Below, piece after piece: positions 1-8,586 of a stretch of DNA of 22,580 nt. Both the position numbers and the translations under genes were made by a program. The stretch's first letter is position 1; each line of letters begins with the position of its first letter. Below the pieces are notes generated by a model. That model was not told the DNA's origin. It ran no database searches and saw nothing but the letters and a program-made list of their open reading frames with translations. The stretch lies in contig PMOF01000232.1 in the NCBI GenBank assembly GCA_003162495.1, positions 1,906 through 24,485 of the forward strand, given 5' to 3'. This DNA is from Acidobacteriaceae bacterium (GTDB lineage Bacteria > Acidobacteriota > Terriglobia > Terriglobales > Acidobacteriaceae).

Positions 1-975
1 TTGCAGGATTACCAATCGTACCTGCGCGTGGAAAAGGGGCTGCGCCCGCTCACTTGCGAGGCATACGACGGCGACCTGAAGACATTCGCGGAGTTCATCG
101 AGGGCCGCGAAGGCGTTCTGTTGACGGCGGCGCAGCACGACGTGTCGGCGTTTCTTGAGCACTTAAAAGCACACGGAATCGACTCCCGATCGTCGGCGCG
201 CAAGCTGAGCTGCCTGCGCGGCTTTTACAAGTGGCTGCTGCTGGATCGCCGCATTCATCACGATCCTACGGTGAATATTGAATCGCCCCAGGCGTGGAAG
301 GTGTTGCCCAAATCGCTGGCCGAGCCGGAAGTGGCGGAGATGCTGGAGCGGGCGGGCATGGCGGCATCGCATCCGCAGGCCAAGGCGACGGCCATGCGCG
401 ACCGCGCGATCCTGGAGCTGCTCTACGCGGGAGGACTGCGCGTCTCCGAGGTGACGGCGCTCTCGACGGGGGATCTGGCTCTCGATGCGGGGCGCGTGCA
501 TGTGCGCGGCAAGGGAGACAAGGAACGCATTGTGCCGCTGGGGCGCATCGCGCTTGAAGCGCTGGACACGTATCTGCGGCAGGGACGTCCGCATCTGGCG
601 CGCATCAGTTCCGGGCGCAAGGCAAACGCGGCGCGGCAGGATGCGACGCGTCTGTTTCTCAGCCTGCGCGGGATGCCGCTGACCCGGCAATGGATCTGGT
701 ACCTGGTGAAGCGAGCCAACGGCGATGCGAGCCCGCATCGCCTGCGCCACAGTTGCGCCACTCACATGGTGGAGCACGGCGCGGACCTGCGCAGCGTGCA
801 GACTCTTCTGGGCCACGCCGACATTTCCACGACGCAGGTTTACACGCACGTGGCGCTGGGGCACCTCAAAGCCGTGCATCGCGCGCATCATCCGCGGGGC
901 GCGCGGCGCGTGGTGAGCTCCGACTCCGAAAGCATTCCCGAAGCGGCCTCGGACTCCGGCGAGGAGACCGCATGA
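1..975 (+). CDS. xerD: XerD-like tyrosine recombinase, probably 5' partial
   Basis: Site-specific tyrosine recombinase that by family resolves chromosome dimers at dif together with a partner recombinase. The N-terminal SAM-like core-binding domain covers about residues 1-95 and the catalytic domain about 105-295. The full catalytic set is visible: R147 (GGLRVSE), K171 (GKGDK), H246 and R249 (HRLRH), H272 (LLGHAD) and the nucleophile Y281 (QVYTHV). The tail ending in HHPRG resembles XerD rather than XerC. The reading frame is open from the first base. A TTG could serve as start, but XerD proteins normally have about ten more residues before this point, so the true start probably lies upstream of the window. 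About 24 extra serine- and acid-rich residues follow HHPRG. The stop overlaps the next start as ATGA, so the two recombinases are translationally coupled. Confidence 0.9.
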   Translation: MQDYQSYLRVEKGLRPLTCEAYDGDLKTFAEFIEGREGVLLTAAQHDVSAFLEHLKAHGIDSRSSARKLSCLRGFYKWLLLDRRIHHDPTVNIESPQAWKVLPKSLAEPEVAEMLERAGMAASHPQAKATAMRDRAILELLYAGGLRVSEVTALSTGDLALDAGRVHVRGKGDKERIVPLGRIALEALDTYLRQGRPHLARISSGRKANAARQDATRLFLSLRGMPLTRQWIWYLVKRANGDASPHRLRHSCATHMVEHGADLRSVQTLLGHADISTTQVYTHVALGHLKAVHRAHHPRGARRVVSSDSESIPEAASDSGEETA

Positions 976-1961
976 GCGCGTCGACCGAGCCCGCGACGGG
1001 GCGAACACTGGATTCGCCGCTGGATTTGATGGTGGCCGAGTATCTGCGCGTGCTTGCCAGTGAACGCGGTGCGTCGCCGCACACGCTGCGCGCGTACCGG
1101 CGTGAATTGCGCGGCTTTGCGGATTTTGTCGCGAAGCGCTACGGCAGCGATCGAAAAGTGGATTGCATCGAGCACACCCACATTCGCGCCTATCTGGGCA
1201 CGCTGTACGATCGCGATCTCTCCAAGGCTTCGGCGGCGCGCGCGCTGGCGGCCATTCGCAGTTGGTTCAAGTGGCTGGCGCGCGCGGGGCGCCTCGAACA
1301 GAATGTGGCTTCGCTGGTGGCCACGCCGCGGTTGCCGAAGCATTTGCCGCGCGTGCCTTCGATCGAGCAGATGAACCAGGTGGTGGATTTGGGTGGCGAA
1401 GACAGCGGCAGCTGGCCGGCGCGCGACCGGGCCATTCTGGAAATGCTGTATGGCTGCGGCATCCGCAACGCCGAGTTGACGGGGCTGAACCTCAACGACA
1501 TTTACTGGTCCAACGAGGCAATCCTGGTGCGGGGCAAAGGCCGCAAGCAGCGCTATGTGCCGCTGGGCGACGCGGCGGCGCAGGCGCTACGGGCCTATAT
1601 CGCCGAGCGGTCGGCGCGGTTGGCCGCCGACGGCGCGACAAAGGCGGCGCGGACGCCGGCATTGTTTCTCAATCTGCGACTGCGCGGGCTTGGCAAGGCA
1701 GGCGGGCAGGCGCGGCTGACGACACGCAGCGTGGGCCGCATCGTGAAGCGCATCGCCATGCTGCGCGGTCTCTCGGCCGACGTGCATCCGCACACGCTGC
1801 GCCACGCATTCGGCACGCATTTGCTGGAGGAGGGCGCCGATCTGCGCGCTATACAAGAACTGCTGGGGCACGAGCGGCTCTCGACGACGCAGCGCTATAC
1901 GCAGCTGACCACGGCGCAGTTGACGCAGGTGTATGACAGGACGCACCCGCGGGCGAAGTAG
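972..1961 (+). CDS. xerC: XerC-like tyrosine recombinase
   Basis: Second tyrosine recombinase of 329 residues, the likely heterotetramer partner of the upstream XerD-like protein. The SAM-like domain covers about residues 15-115 and the catalytic domain about 125-325. Catalytic residues are R165 (CGIRNAE), K189 (GKGRK), H274 and R277 (HTLRH), H300 (LLGHER) and Y309 (QRYTQL). The C-terminus ends in YDRTHPRAK, close to the XerC signature. I chose the ATG inside the ATGA overlap because the homology begins about 15 residues later and any upstream extension would run antisense-like through the first gene in another frame. The two proteins differ clearly in sequence, so this is not a recent duplication. 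Both active sites look intact. The gene meets the convergent Wzi gene after 25 bp. Confidence 0.93.
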   Translation: MSASTEPATGRTLDSPLDLMVAEYLRVLASERGASPHTLRAYRRELRGFADFVAKRYGSDRKVDCIEHTHIRAYLGTLYDRDLSKASAARALAAIRSWFKWLARAGRLEQNVASLVATPRLPKHLPRVPSIEQMNQVVDLGGEDSGSWPARDRAILEMLYGCGIRNAELTGLNLNDIYWSNEAILVRGKGRKQRYVPLGDAAAQALRAYIAERSARLAADGATKAARTPALFLNLRLRGLGKAGGQARLTTRSVGRIVKRIAMLRGLSADVHPHTLRHAFGTHLLEEGADLRAIQELLGHERLSTTQRYTQLTTAQLTQVYDRTHPRAK

Positions 1962-1986
1962 ATGCGGACTCGGGCAAATGAGAGAC

Positions 1987-3843
1987 TTAAAAGCTGAGCT
2001 TGTTTTTTGGGAACCAGGTGAGCTGGATGGTGGTGGTGGTTACCGTCTGCTGGCCGGGAAGGAAGATGGGAGCCTTCCAGTGCTCGAGGGCAAAGTTGCC
2101 ATTGATTTCAAAATCCTTGCCGACGCGCTTGACCGCCTGGAAATTGATGTCGTTCAGGGTGGTTCCGCCCTCAATCGGTAGGGTTGTTCCCGGAATAACC
2201 TGAGTGGTTGAGCCCGGAATAAAGTCCTTTGCCGCTTTTTGATTGCGAAGGCCCACCTGGATCCACTCGTTTCCGCTCAGGTGATAGGTGAGCCAGGCCT
2301 GTCCGCCCTTGTCTTCGCGTCCGATCCAGTCGCCGAAAAGCGAGCCGCTATTGGTGTAACCCTGGGTTTGAATTGCCTCGTAATACATGAACTGTCCACC
2401 GACGCTTCTTGAGACCGGTGGATCGGAGGAGGCGCCTTCGACGCGTATATCCAGCTTGGGAGCACCGGGCACATGGGAGAGATAGAGGCCGGGCCGCCAG
2501 GACGCGCGCCGTGGAGCGTCGATGGGGGAGACATCGTCGTGCGCTTCAGTGTCAGAGTAGAGCGTGAGCCAATTGCGGAGGAAGGGAAGACGATAAGAGA
2601 AGTCGAATGCGCCAAAGCGGGCACCGGGATCCTGAGGACTGTTCTTTACCGCTTCAGTGGTTGCGGTCAGGCTGAAAAAGCTCTTCAAAAAGGTGTGGAG
2701 CGTGATGGGCTCGTGGTCTTCGCCACCCCAGATCACGGTGCGCTCAAAACCGAGTTCGACGTTCTCCGTAGGCCGGAAGCTGACCTTCTCGACGTGTACC
2801 CATGGGTCGATCGGATAGGTGTGGCCTTTGAGCGGCCCGACCAGAAATTCGTAACGAAACGGGCCAGTGAGCCTGGAGAGGAACGGAACGTGCAACGGTT
2901 CGACGCGGTTGATGTGGAAGGCGTAGATGTTTTCAGCGTTGTTTGAATAGGCCATACCGCCGCCGATGCCGGGTCCGAGCCATTCGTCCTGTTTGCCAAA
3001 GGATATCTCGTGATCGAGTAGGTGGACGGAGGCGTAGGCCTCCAACACCCGTCCATTCGTGGTTGAGGCGATGGGTCCGGAGGGAATGGTGGCTTGCAGG
3101 TTCAACGGAATAGGGACGGTGGTGTTGAGGTAATCGGTGTCGAGGTCGACGGCGGTGAGCGTCTGGGCCAGCGCGGTGGAGTAGCCCGCGGCGGATGGAG
3201 CGCCCCGAAATTCACCGCGCGCATAGATCAGAAAGCGGCCGGCGGATGCGTAGCCGCTGACGCCGGAGTAGTCATTGAAGCCGTTCTCGTAAGGACGGCC
3301 GTAGTCGTTGATGACAGTGGAACCAAGATGATAGCTGTCGCGCAGAGGCGTGCCGCTGATGGCGCGCTCCACGGAGTAGACCGACTCGAGGCGAGTGTGC
3401 CCCTGAAGCGACAGGCAGGGGCCCTGCACATCGGGATGAAGCTCATAGGTTAAGGCGTCATAGATCGACTTGGCCTCATTCGCGGCTGGACTTACATAAT
3501 CCTGCGCGTCTTCGATGCGGGCTGCTGCTTCTTCGAGCATGTGGTCCACGCTGGAACGCGTCCACGGGCGCATGCCCAGGTAGACTGTATCGACGAACCC
3601 CAGCGAGTAGAGCCGCAGGACCGCTGGATAGACCCAACTGTCGACCGGGATGAATGGGGAATCCAGCGTCGATGGCGCGCAGACCGGCGCGGGGGGATTG
3701 GAATCCGGGGCCACCTGTCCAGCGCCGATGGGCGCGCCAGACTGTTGGGCGGCGAGAGGGTTGGCGCAAATCAGGAGAAGTGCTGCCAATAGCGATGCGC
3801 AATGGATTACAAGAGCCCGGGCCAGGCGTCTGCTCACATTCAT
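1987..3843 (-). CDS. Capsule assembly Wzi family outer-membrane protein
   Basis: Outer-membrane beta-barrel protein of 618 residues in the Wzi family. In Escherichia coli, Wzi is a lectin-like barrel that anchors group 1 capsule at the cell surface. The N-terminus has basic residues, a hydrophobic stretch (about 10-28) and a PLAAQQ-like cleavage region, typical of a Sec signal peptide. The middle (about residues 280-400) carries recognisable Wzi-type text such as SFGKQDEWLGPG and FERTVIWGGEDHEP. The last residue is Phe after alternating aromatic residues (QLTWFPKN...SF), the usual signal for barrel insertion. It is longer than E. coli Wzi (about 480 residues). No capsule polymerase, Wza or Wzc genes lie nearby, so the ligand is unknown. 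No clear Shine-Dalgarno sequence precedes the ATG; TAAAGT ends 6 nt before it. Confidence 0.82.
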   Translation of the reverse strand: MNVSRRLARALVIHCASLLAALLLICANPLAAQQSGAPIGAGQVAPDSNPPAPVCAPSTLDSPFIPVDSWVYPAVLRLYSLGFVDTVYLGMRPWTRSSVDHMLEEAAARIEDAQDYVSPAANEAKSIYDALTYELHPDVQGPCLSLQGHTRLESVYSVERAISGTPLRDSYHLGSTVINDYGRPYENGFNDYSGVSGYASAGRFLIYARGEFRGAPSAAGYSTALAQTLTAVDLDTDYLNTTVPIPLNLQATIPSGPIASTTNGRVLEAYASVHLLDHEISFGKQDEWLGPGIGGGMAYSNNAENIYAFHINRVEPLHVPFLSRLTGPFRYEFLVGPLKGHTYPIDPWVHVEKVSFRPTENVELGFERTVIWGGEDHEPITLHTFLKSFFSLTATTEAVKNSPQDPGARFGAFDFSYRLPFLRNWLTLYSDTEAHDDVSPIDAPRRASWRPGLYLSHVPGAPKLDIRVEGASSDPPVSRSVGGQFMYYEAIQTQGYTNSGSLFGDWIGREDKGGQAWLTYHLSGNEWIQVGLRNQKAAKDFIPGSTTQVIPGTTLPIEGGTTLNDINFQAVKRVGKDFEINGNFALEHWKAPIFLPGQQTVTTTTIQLTWFPKNKLSF

Positions 3844-3849
3844 TCTCTA

Positions 3850-3855
3850 ACTTTA
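3850..3855 (-). promoter_or_regulatory. Possible -10 box next to the Wzi-gene start
   Basis: On the minus strand TAAAGT sits 6 nt before the ATG of the Wzi-like gene, with no Shine-Dalgarno sequence between them. This fits the TANNNT element of a leaderless transcript. No convincing -35 is visible at 16-18 bp. Confidence 0.28.
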
Positions 3856-3964
3856 TCATTCGGCAGGCCGGCTTCGATGCATGAAGGGGCGGCCTAGCGG
3901 TTGCCGGTTCGGATAAGTCAAAAGACGCCCAATGAATGATTGAATGAACGGCCCGGTCACCGCC

Positions 3965-4786
3965 TCAGCGCATTTCAGGGAGGGTCGACTTCTGCGTTCT
4001 CCTGAGAGCCTCGTCAAGCTCGTTGTTGAAGCTTGCGGCGACCTGGGGCTTGAGATTCCGGGTGACCAAGCCTTTGCTTGTGAGGTAGTTCTCCATATGC
4101 ACGATGGGATCGTTGACCTTCCCGCCTACGCACTCGATGAGAGTGGGTCCGCTGCCCCTGCGGGCATGGGCGATGGCCTCAGAAGCAACGCGATAGACGG
4201 CGACCACGTCGTTGCCGTCCACGGTGATGGCGGGGAAGTTGCGTACCTTTGTTTGCCCCGGAGTGCTCTTCCTCCAGGAGACCACGACCAAGGGGAGGCT
4301 GTGGAGGCTGGCGAAGCTCAATGTTTGCTGACGGAGCTTGAGGGGTGCAGCTGCGTTCGGCAAAATGGCCACGGCGACCCGGCCGGTCTTGCTGCCCTTA
4401 TGAGCTATGGCTGCTTGGGTGGCGAGTTTGAGCGTGTCGGATTGGGGCCGAGCGGCTGAGCGCTCGAAGACGCCGGCGAACAGCGCAGCCAGCGGAACAC
4501 CTTGGAGCAGGCATGGCAATAGGTCAGGGTGCGGAGAGATGAATGTATCTTCAGGGAGCAGGTCGAAGGCCGCGCCGACGCTGGCGGCTTCATGACCTGC
4601 GGCCGCGAAGATTGTCGTTGAGAGCCTTTCTTGTTGAGCGAGGTCGCGCAGACGCTCATCGAGCAGCCGGCACTTGAGCATGGCCGAATAGAGCTGGAGC
4701 AGTTTGTCATTGGAGATAAGCGCGCAGCCGTCTTCGCCGGCCGCAGCCGAGCCTGCCACTTTTATTTCTCTGCTCCTGGCGGTCAT
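3965..4786 (-). CDS. Degenerate E1-alpha-like (2-oxoacid dehydrogenase) protein
   Basis: A 273-residue homologue of the alpha subunit of pyruvate/branched-chain 2-oxoacid dehydrogenase E1. Recognisable parts are the N-terminal helix region (about 28-50, LYSAMLKCRLLDERL), the GHEAASVGAA segment (64-73), LLQGVPLAALFAGVF (93-107), and the C-terminal VDGNDVVAVY (189-198) and GPTLIE (213-218) blocks. Real E1-alpha subunits have about 330-400 residues and bind thiamine diphosphate through GDG-x(22-28)-NN. Here that position reads AVAILPNAAAPLK and later VVVSWRKS, so the motif is gone, as are the GGSMH-type loop and the RGHS loop. No E1-beta gene is adjacent. I infer a catalytically inactive or repurposed paralogue rather than a recent pseudogene, because the frame is intact. 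The first ATG is the only in-frame one upstream of the homology; its ribosome binding site is weak. It follows the MFS gene by 61 bp. Confidence 0.7.
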   Translation of the reverse strand: MTARSREIKVAGSAAAGEDGCALISNDKLLQLYSAMLKCRLLDERLRDLAQQERLSTTIFAAAGHEAASVGAAFDLLPEDTFISPHPDLLPCLLQGVPLAALFAGVFERSAARPQSDTLKLATQAAIAHKGSKTGRVAVAILPNAAAPLKLRQQTLSFASLHSLPLVVVSWRKSTPGQTKVRNFPAITVDGNDVVAVYRVASEAIAHARRGSGPTLIECVGGKVNDPIVHMENYLTSKGLVTRNLKPQVAASFNNELDEALRRTQKSTLPEMR

Positions 4787-4847
4787 CGGCTGGGTTAGCT
4801 CTCCGGTTACTGGAATTGTAAATGGACGGGGAAAAGGGAATGCAGGA

Positions 4848-6329
4848 TCACTCGCCGGAGTGAAGGACCTTGTGTCGGCTCACGTCGTCGCCATCGCCGC
4901 TCCGGAGGCCGCGGAAGACGATGGTGGAGGCAATGGTGAGGAAGCCGAGAAGCAGAAATGCTTTGTGCAATCCGTGAATGATGGCCAGGGGCTGGGAGCC
5001 TGGCGTGGAGGGAAAGAAGAATGCGGTGGTGAGGCCGGCGATGGCCACGCCGAAGCTGATGGCCATTTGTTGCGTGGTGCTGGCGATGGAGCTGGCGCTG
5101 CTGGTTTGGGCCTCAGTGGTGTCGGCGAAGGCCAGTGTGTTCATGCTGGTGTATTGCAGCGAAGAAAACGCTCCATAGGCAAAGGCCAGAAGAATAATGA
5201 GCCAGACGGGGGTGTGGATTCCGATGAATGCGAAGGCGGCGATGATGAGGCCGATGATCACGGTGTTGGAGACGAGGACGGCGCGGTAACCCATGAGGTT
5301 GAGCAGGCGCTGGAGAACCATTTTCATGCTTAGGGCCCCGAGGGCCTGGGGCATGATGAGCAGGCCGGACTGGATGGCTGTGTATCCAAGGCCGAGTTGG
5401 TAGAGCAGAGGAAGCAGAAACGGAATGCCGCCCATGCCGAGTCGCGTGAAAAAGCTGCCGCTGACCGAAGCGCGAAAGGTGCGGATGCGGAACAGGGTCA
5501 GGTGCAGCAAGGGAAAAGCCATGCTTCTTGCGTGGAGGACGTAACCGGTAAGCAGGAAGAGAGAGAGCGCCAGCAAGCCCAGGACTTCACGGTAACTGAG
5601 CGCATGATCGCCGAATATCTCAAGCACATAGGAAAGCAGGGCGATGCCGGAGCCGAAGAGAATGAGTCCGACGGTGTCGAGTGGTTTAACGTCTTGGTCG
5701 CGATAGTTGGGAAGATGGAGATAGACGAGGACCAGGAGGGTGAGACCGATGGGGATGTTGAGGAAGAAGATATAACGCCAATGCAGGTAGCCGACAATGA
5801 GGCCTCCGGCGATGGGCCCCAGCATGGGCGCCACCAGGGCGGGGATGGTGATAAAGCTCATTACGCTGAGTAACTCAGATTTGGCAAAGCTGCGAACCAG
5901 CGTGAGGCGGCCGACGGGGACCATCATCGCTCCGCCACACCCTTGCAGAATGCGGCAGGCGACGAGCAGATGAATGTTACTGGAGATGCCGCAGAGCAGC
6001 GACCCGAGAGAAAAGATGCCGATGGCGGATGCGAAGACGCGGCGGGTTCCGAAGCGGTCGGCCATCCATCCGCTGATGGGGATGAAGACGGCGAGGCTGA
6101 GGGTGTAACTGGCCAGGACGGACTTCATGCTGAGGGGCGCGACGTGGATAGCGGCGGCGATGGCGGGCACGGCGGTATTGAGGATGGTTGTGTCCAGCGA
6201 CTCCATGAACAGAGCCACGGCCACGAGCCAGGGCAACAGGCTCTTGCTGGCTGCGGAAAGAGCAGGCGAATTTTCGGCGTCGATCGCGGATGAGGCGGGA
6301 ACCTTGCCGGGTGCTGAACCTGCTGCCAT
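4848..6329 (-). CDS. DHA2-family MFS drug/proton antiporter, MdtD-like
   Basis: Inner-membrane major facilitator of 493 residues, expected to have 14 membrane segments (DHA2, EmrB/QacA group; topology not computed). TM1 carries the DHA2 signature LDTTILNTAVPAIA (about 45-58). The loop after TM2 has GWMADRFGTRR (motif A), and TM5 has the antiporter motif C, LGPIAGG. The stretch GAMMVPVGRLTLVR closely resembles E. coli MdtD as I remember it. Substrates cannot be deduced. A good Shine-Dalgarno sequence (AAGAGG, about 6 nt before the ATG) supports the start. The gene lies 76 bp downstream of argJ and 61 bp upstream of the E1-alpha-like gene in the same direction, so co-transcription is plausible. 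No membrane-fusion or outer-membrane channel partner is present. Confidence 0.88.
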   Translation of the reverse strand: MAAGSAPGKVPASSAIDAENSPALSAASKSLLPWLVAVALFMESLDTTILNTAVPAIAAAIHVAPLSMKSVLASYTLSLAVFIPISGWMADRFGTRRVFASAIGIFSLGSLLCGISSNIHLLVACRILQGCGGAMMVPVGRLTLVRSFAKSELLSVMSFITIPALVAPMLGPIAGGLIVGYLHWRYIFFLNIPIGLTLLVLVYLHLPNYRDQDVKPLDTVGLILFGSGIALLSYVLEIFGDHALSYREVLGLLALSLFLLTGYVLHARSMAFPLLHLTLFRIRTFRASVSGSFFTRLGMGGIPFLLPLLYQLGLGYTAIQSGLLIMPQALGALSMKMVLQRLLNLMGYRAVLVSNTVIIGLIIAAFAFIGIHTPVWLIILLAFAYGAFSSLQYTSMNTLAFADTTEAQTSSASSIASTTQQMAISFGVAIAGLTTAFFFPSTPGSQPLAIIHGLHKAFLLLGFLTIASTIVFRGLRSGDGDDVSRHKVLHSGE

Positions 6330-6405
6330 GCGGGACCTCTTTTGACTCTGATGTCGCCTGATCGTCGAGGAGTTGTGTGGTGCGGGTGAGGAGAAGCTTG
6401 ACAGG

Positions 6406-7617
6406 TCAGGTGGAGTAATCGGCGTTGATGCGAATGTACTCGTGGGTCAGGTCGGTGGTCCAGAAGATGCACGAGCCGGCGCCCTGGTGGAGTTGGATGG
6501 CGATAGAGAACTCAGGCTGCGCGATGTAGGCGTGAGCGGCGGACTCATCGAAGCTAAGGGCGCGGCCTCCGTTGAGGCAGATGGGCAGTTCGCCGAACTG
6601 GATGTCGATGCGGTCAGGATCGATTTGCGCGCCGGAGTAGCCGATGGCGGCGATGAGGCGTCCCCAGTTGGGATCGGCGCCCGCCCAGGCGGTTTTAACC
6701 AGGGGCGAGTGGGCGATGGCCTTGGCGACACGAAGGGCGTCGGCGTCGCTGGCTGCGCCTTCAATGTGAAGTTCGACTACATGGGTGATGCCTTCGCCGT
6801 CGGCGACGATCTGGCGGGCGAGCGAGGTGCAGACCTGAGTGAGAGCCGCGGCGAAGGCGGCGTTGCCGGAGCCGATGGTTGCGCCTCCAGCGCCTGAGGC
6901 GAGCAGCAGCACCGTGTCATTGGTGGAGGTATCGCCATCGACGGAGATGCGGTTGAAGCTGACTTCAACGGACTGGCGGAGGTAGGCGTCGAGATTTTTC
7001 GGCGAGACGTCGGCGTCGGTGAGGATGTAGACCAGCATGGTGGCATGGGGCACGAGCCGGGGGTGAATCATGCCCGAGCCTTTGCACAAAGCCGCGATGC
7101 GGATTTCCTTTTCGCCTATGTTGACACGGGCGAAGGCAGTTTTTTCTTGCGTGTCGGTGGTAAGGATGGCCTGGGCCACAGCCTGGAAGTGATCGAACTC
7201 CGAGCCGAGCGATGCCGCCAGTGCGGGCAGCGCCGCGATGAGTTTTTCCGCGGGCAGCGGGACGCCGATGATGCCGGTTGAGGAAGGAAAAACTTCTTCC
7301 GGCTTGCAATCGAAGAGCTGGGCGGCGGCGGCGCAGGTGGCGCGGGCCGCGGCCAGGCCTGCTTCACCCGCGGCGCAGTTGGCGTTGCCGGCGTTGACGG
7401 CGACGACGCGGACTTTGCCGCCGGTGGCGCGGAGATTTTCCTTGTCAACGCTCAAGGGGGCAGCGGTGACGCGGTTGGCGGTGAAGGCAGCGGCGGCGCT
7501 GGCTGCGGTGTCGGCCACGATGAGGGCAAAGTCAGTGCGGCCGCTGCGCTTGAGGCCGGCTTTGGCGGCGGCAAAACGGAAGCCGAGGGGAAGCAGGAAT
7601 TGGGATGCGTCGGACAT
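6406..7617 (-). CDS. argJ: Glutamate N-acetyltransferase / ornithine acetyltransferase ArgJ
   Basis: Cytoplasmic enzyme of arginine biosynthesis that moves the acetyl group from N-acetylornithine to glutamate; some members also acetylate glutamate from acetyl-CoA. It has 403 residues, normal for ArgJ. Family landmarks are NAGNAN (75-80), SSTGIIG (112-118), TTDT (153-156), KGSGMI (179-184) and the self-cleavage site before T193 in HATMLVY, which makes the alpha and beta chains and leaves Thr as nucleophile. The C-terminus EYIRINADYST is typical. The open frame runs upstream of the chosen ATG, but the family begins at this point and the extension overlaps the divergent ABC gene, so I reject it. 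No other arg genes are in the window. Confidence 0.95.
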   Translation of the reverse strand: MSDASQFLLPLGFRFAAAKAGLKRSGRTDFALIVADTAASAAAAFTANRVTAAPLSVDKENLRATGGKVRVVAVNAGNANCAAGEAGLAAARATCAAAAQLFDCKPEEVFPSSTGIIGVPLPAEKLIAALPALAASLGSEFDHFQAVAQAILTTDTQEKTAFARVNIGEKEIRIAALCKGSGMIHPRLVPHATMLVYILTDADVSPKNLDAYLRQSVEVSFNRISVDGDTSTNDTVLLLASGAGGATIGSGNAAFAAALTQVCTSLARQIVADGEGITHVVELHIEGAASDADALRVAKAIAHSPLVKTAWAGADPNWGRLIAAIGYSGAQIDPDRIDIQFGELPICLNGGRALSFDESAAHAYIAQPEFSIAIQLHQGAGSCIFWTTDLTHEYIRINADYST

Positions 7618-7668
7618 GGTGGTTAACCCATTTAATCTAACAGGTGAGTTGGGCAGGCGGGGCGCGAG
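7618..7668. promoter_or_regulatory. Divergent promoter region between argJ and the ABC ATPase gene
   Basis: These 51 bp separate the two divergent start codons. TAATCT at 7635-7640 reads TAGATT on the other strand, so overlapping -10 boxes could serve both genes. No -35 hexamers are convincing. Confidence 0.3.
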
Positions 7669-8517
7669 ATGACGGAGAACTCGGAGAGTCGCAAGGAGTT
7701 TGCGAGGCCGCGCGAGAGTGCGGAGCAAAGCGAGTTTCTGGAGTTGCGGCATGTGGACGTGGCGCGCGGGGAGCGCGTGGTGCTGCATGACTTGAACCTG
7801 ACGGTGCGCACCGGGGAACATGTGGCCATCCTAGGGCCGAATGGGTGCGGGAAGTCGACGCTGATCATGACCATGACGTGCCAGGTTTATCCCATGGTGC
7901 GGCCGGGGATGGCGGTGCGGATTTTTGGGCGCGAGCGCTGGGACCTGACGGAGCTGCGCAGGCACTTTGGCGTGGTGGGCGCCGGGCCGATGGGCGCGGA
8001 GTTGCCAGGGGAGCGAACGGCGGTGACCACGGGGCTGGACGCGGTGATTGCCGGATTCTTTGCGGCGTCGACGCTGTGGCCGAATCTACATGTGACGGAC
8101 ACCATGCGGGAGCGTGCAAGGGAAGCGCTGGAGCGGATGGAGGCGTGGCATCTGGCTGCGCAACGAGTGGGCGAGATGTCGGCCGGGGAGAAGCGGCGGA
8201 TTCTGATTGCGCGGGCGCTGGTGCACAGGCCGCGACAACTGCTGCTGGATGAGCCCTCGAATGCGCTGGACCTGGCGGCGCAACGGGAGCTGCGCAATAC
8301 GCTGCGCCGGCTGGCGCAAGAGGGAACGGGGCTGGTGCTGGTGACGCATCACCTGGGGGATATTCTGCCGGAGATTGAGCGCGTGATTCTGATGCGGAGC
8401 GGACGAATTGTGGCGGATGGAGCACGGGAGGAATTGCTGACCGAGGCGAGGCTGAGTGAGTTATTCGAGGCGCCGGTGCGGATCGGCCACGATGAGGAAT
8501 GGCTGCATAGCTGGTGA
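7669..8517 (+). CDS. Stand-alone ABC ATPase, ModF/YlmA-like
   Basis: Single-domain ABC ATPase of 282 residues. Walker A is GPNGCGKST (56-64), the signature is MSAGE (170-174, a weak form of LSGGQ), Walker B is LLLDEP (191-196) and the H-loop is in VTHH (225-228). The region between Walker A and the signature (FGVVGAGPMGAEL, then DAVIAGFFAAS) resembles ModF/YlmA-type ATPases and has no clear Q-loop glutamine. No permease or binding protein lies next to it. By family these proteins are soluble and poorly characterised; the role here is unknown. It starts 51 bp from the divergent argJ. The ATG is preceded by a G-rich stretch that could act as ribosome binding site. The first 20 residues are charged and outside the domain. 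Confidence 0.82.
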   Translation: MTENSESRKEFARPRESAEQSEFLELRHVDVARGERVVLHDLNLTVRTGEHVAILGPNGCGKSTLIMTMTCQVYPMVRPGMAVRIFGRERWDLTELRRHFGVVGAGPMGAELPGERTAVTTGLDAVIAGFFAASTLWPNLHVTDTMRERAREALERMEAWHLAAQRVGEMSAGEKRRILIARALVHRPRQLLLDEPSNALDLAAQRELRNTLRRLAQEGTGLVLVTHHLGDILPEIERVILMRSGRIVADGAREELLTEARLSELFEAPVRIGHDEEWLHSW

Positions 8518-8586
8518 TAACTCGCCATCAAGTTTCAATTCGCTGGATATTGAAGTGCGCCGCGCATCCGCTCGGACCGAGCCGGG

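Noticed and set aside
690..971. Upstream extension of the XerC-like frame inside the XerD-like gene
   Set aside because: The extension is Arg/Ala/Ser-rich out-of-frame text; the ATG in the ATGA overlap sits where the XerC domain begins.
1..1961. Integron or phage integration module suggested by two recombinases
   Set aside because: No attC-like repeats, att sites, phage genes or composition shift are present; the neighbours are housekeeping genes and the motifs fit Xer proteins.
1988..2015. Possible terminator for the Xer pair: AAGC-TGA-GCTT followed by a T-run
   Set aside because: The stem is only 4-5 bp with a tiny loop and lies inside the Wzi coding sequence, so it is too weak to call.
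7618..7821. N-terminal extension of argJ to 7821
   Set aside because: It would overlap the divergent ABC gene and adds residues not found in ArgJ; the ATG at 7617 matches the family start.
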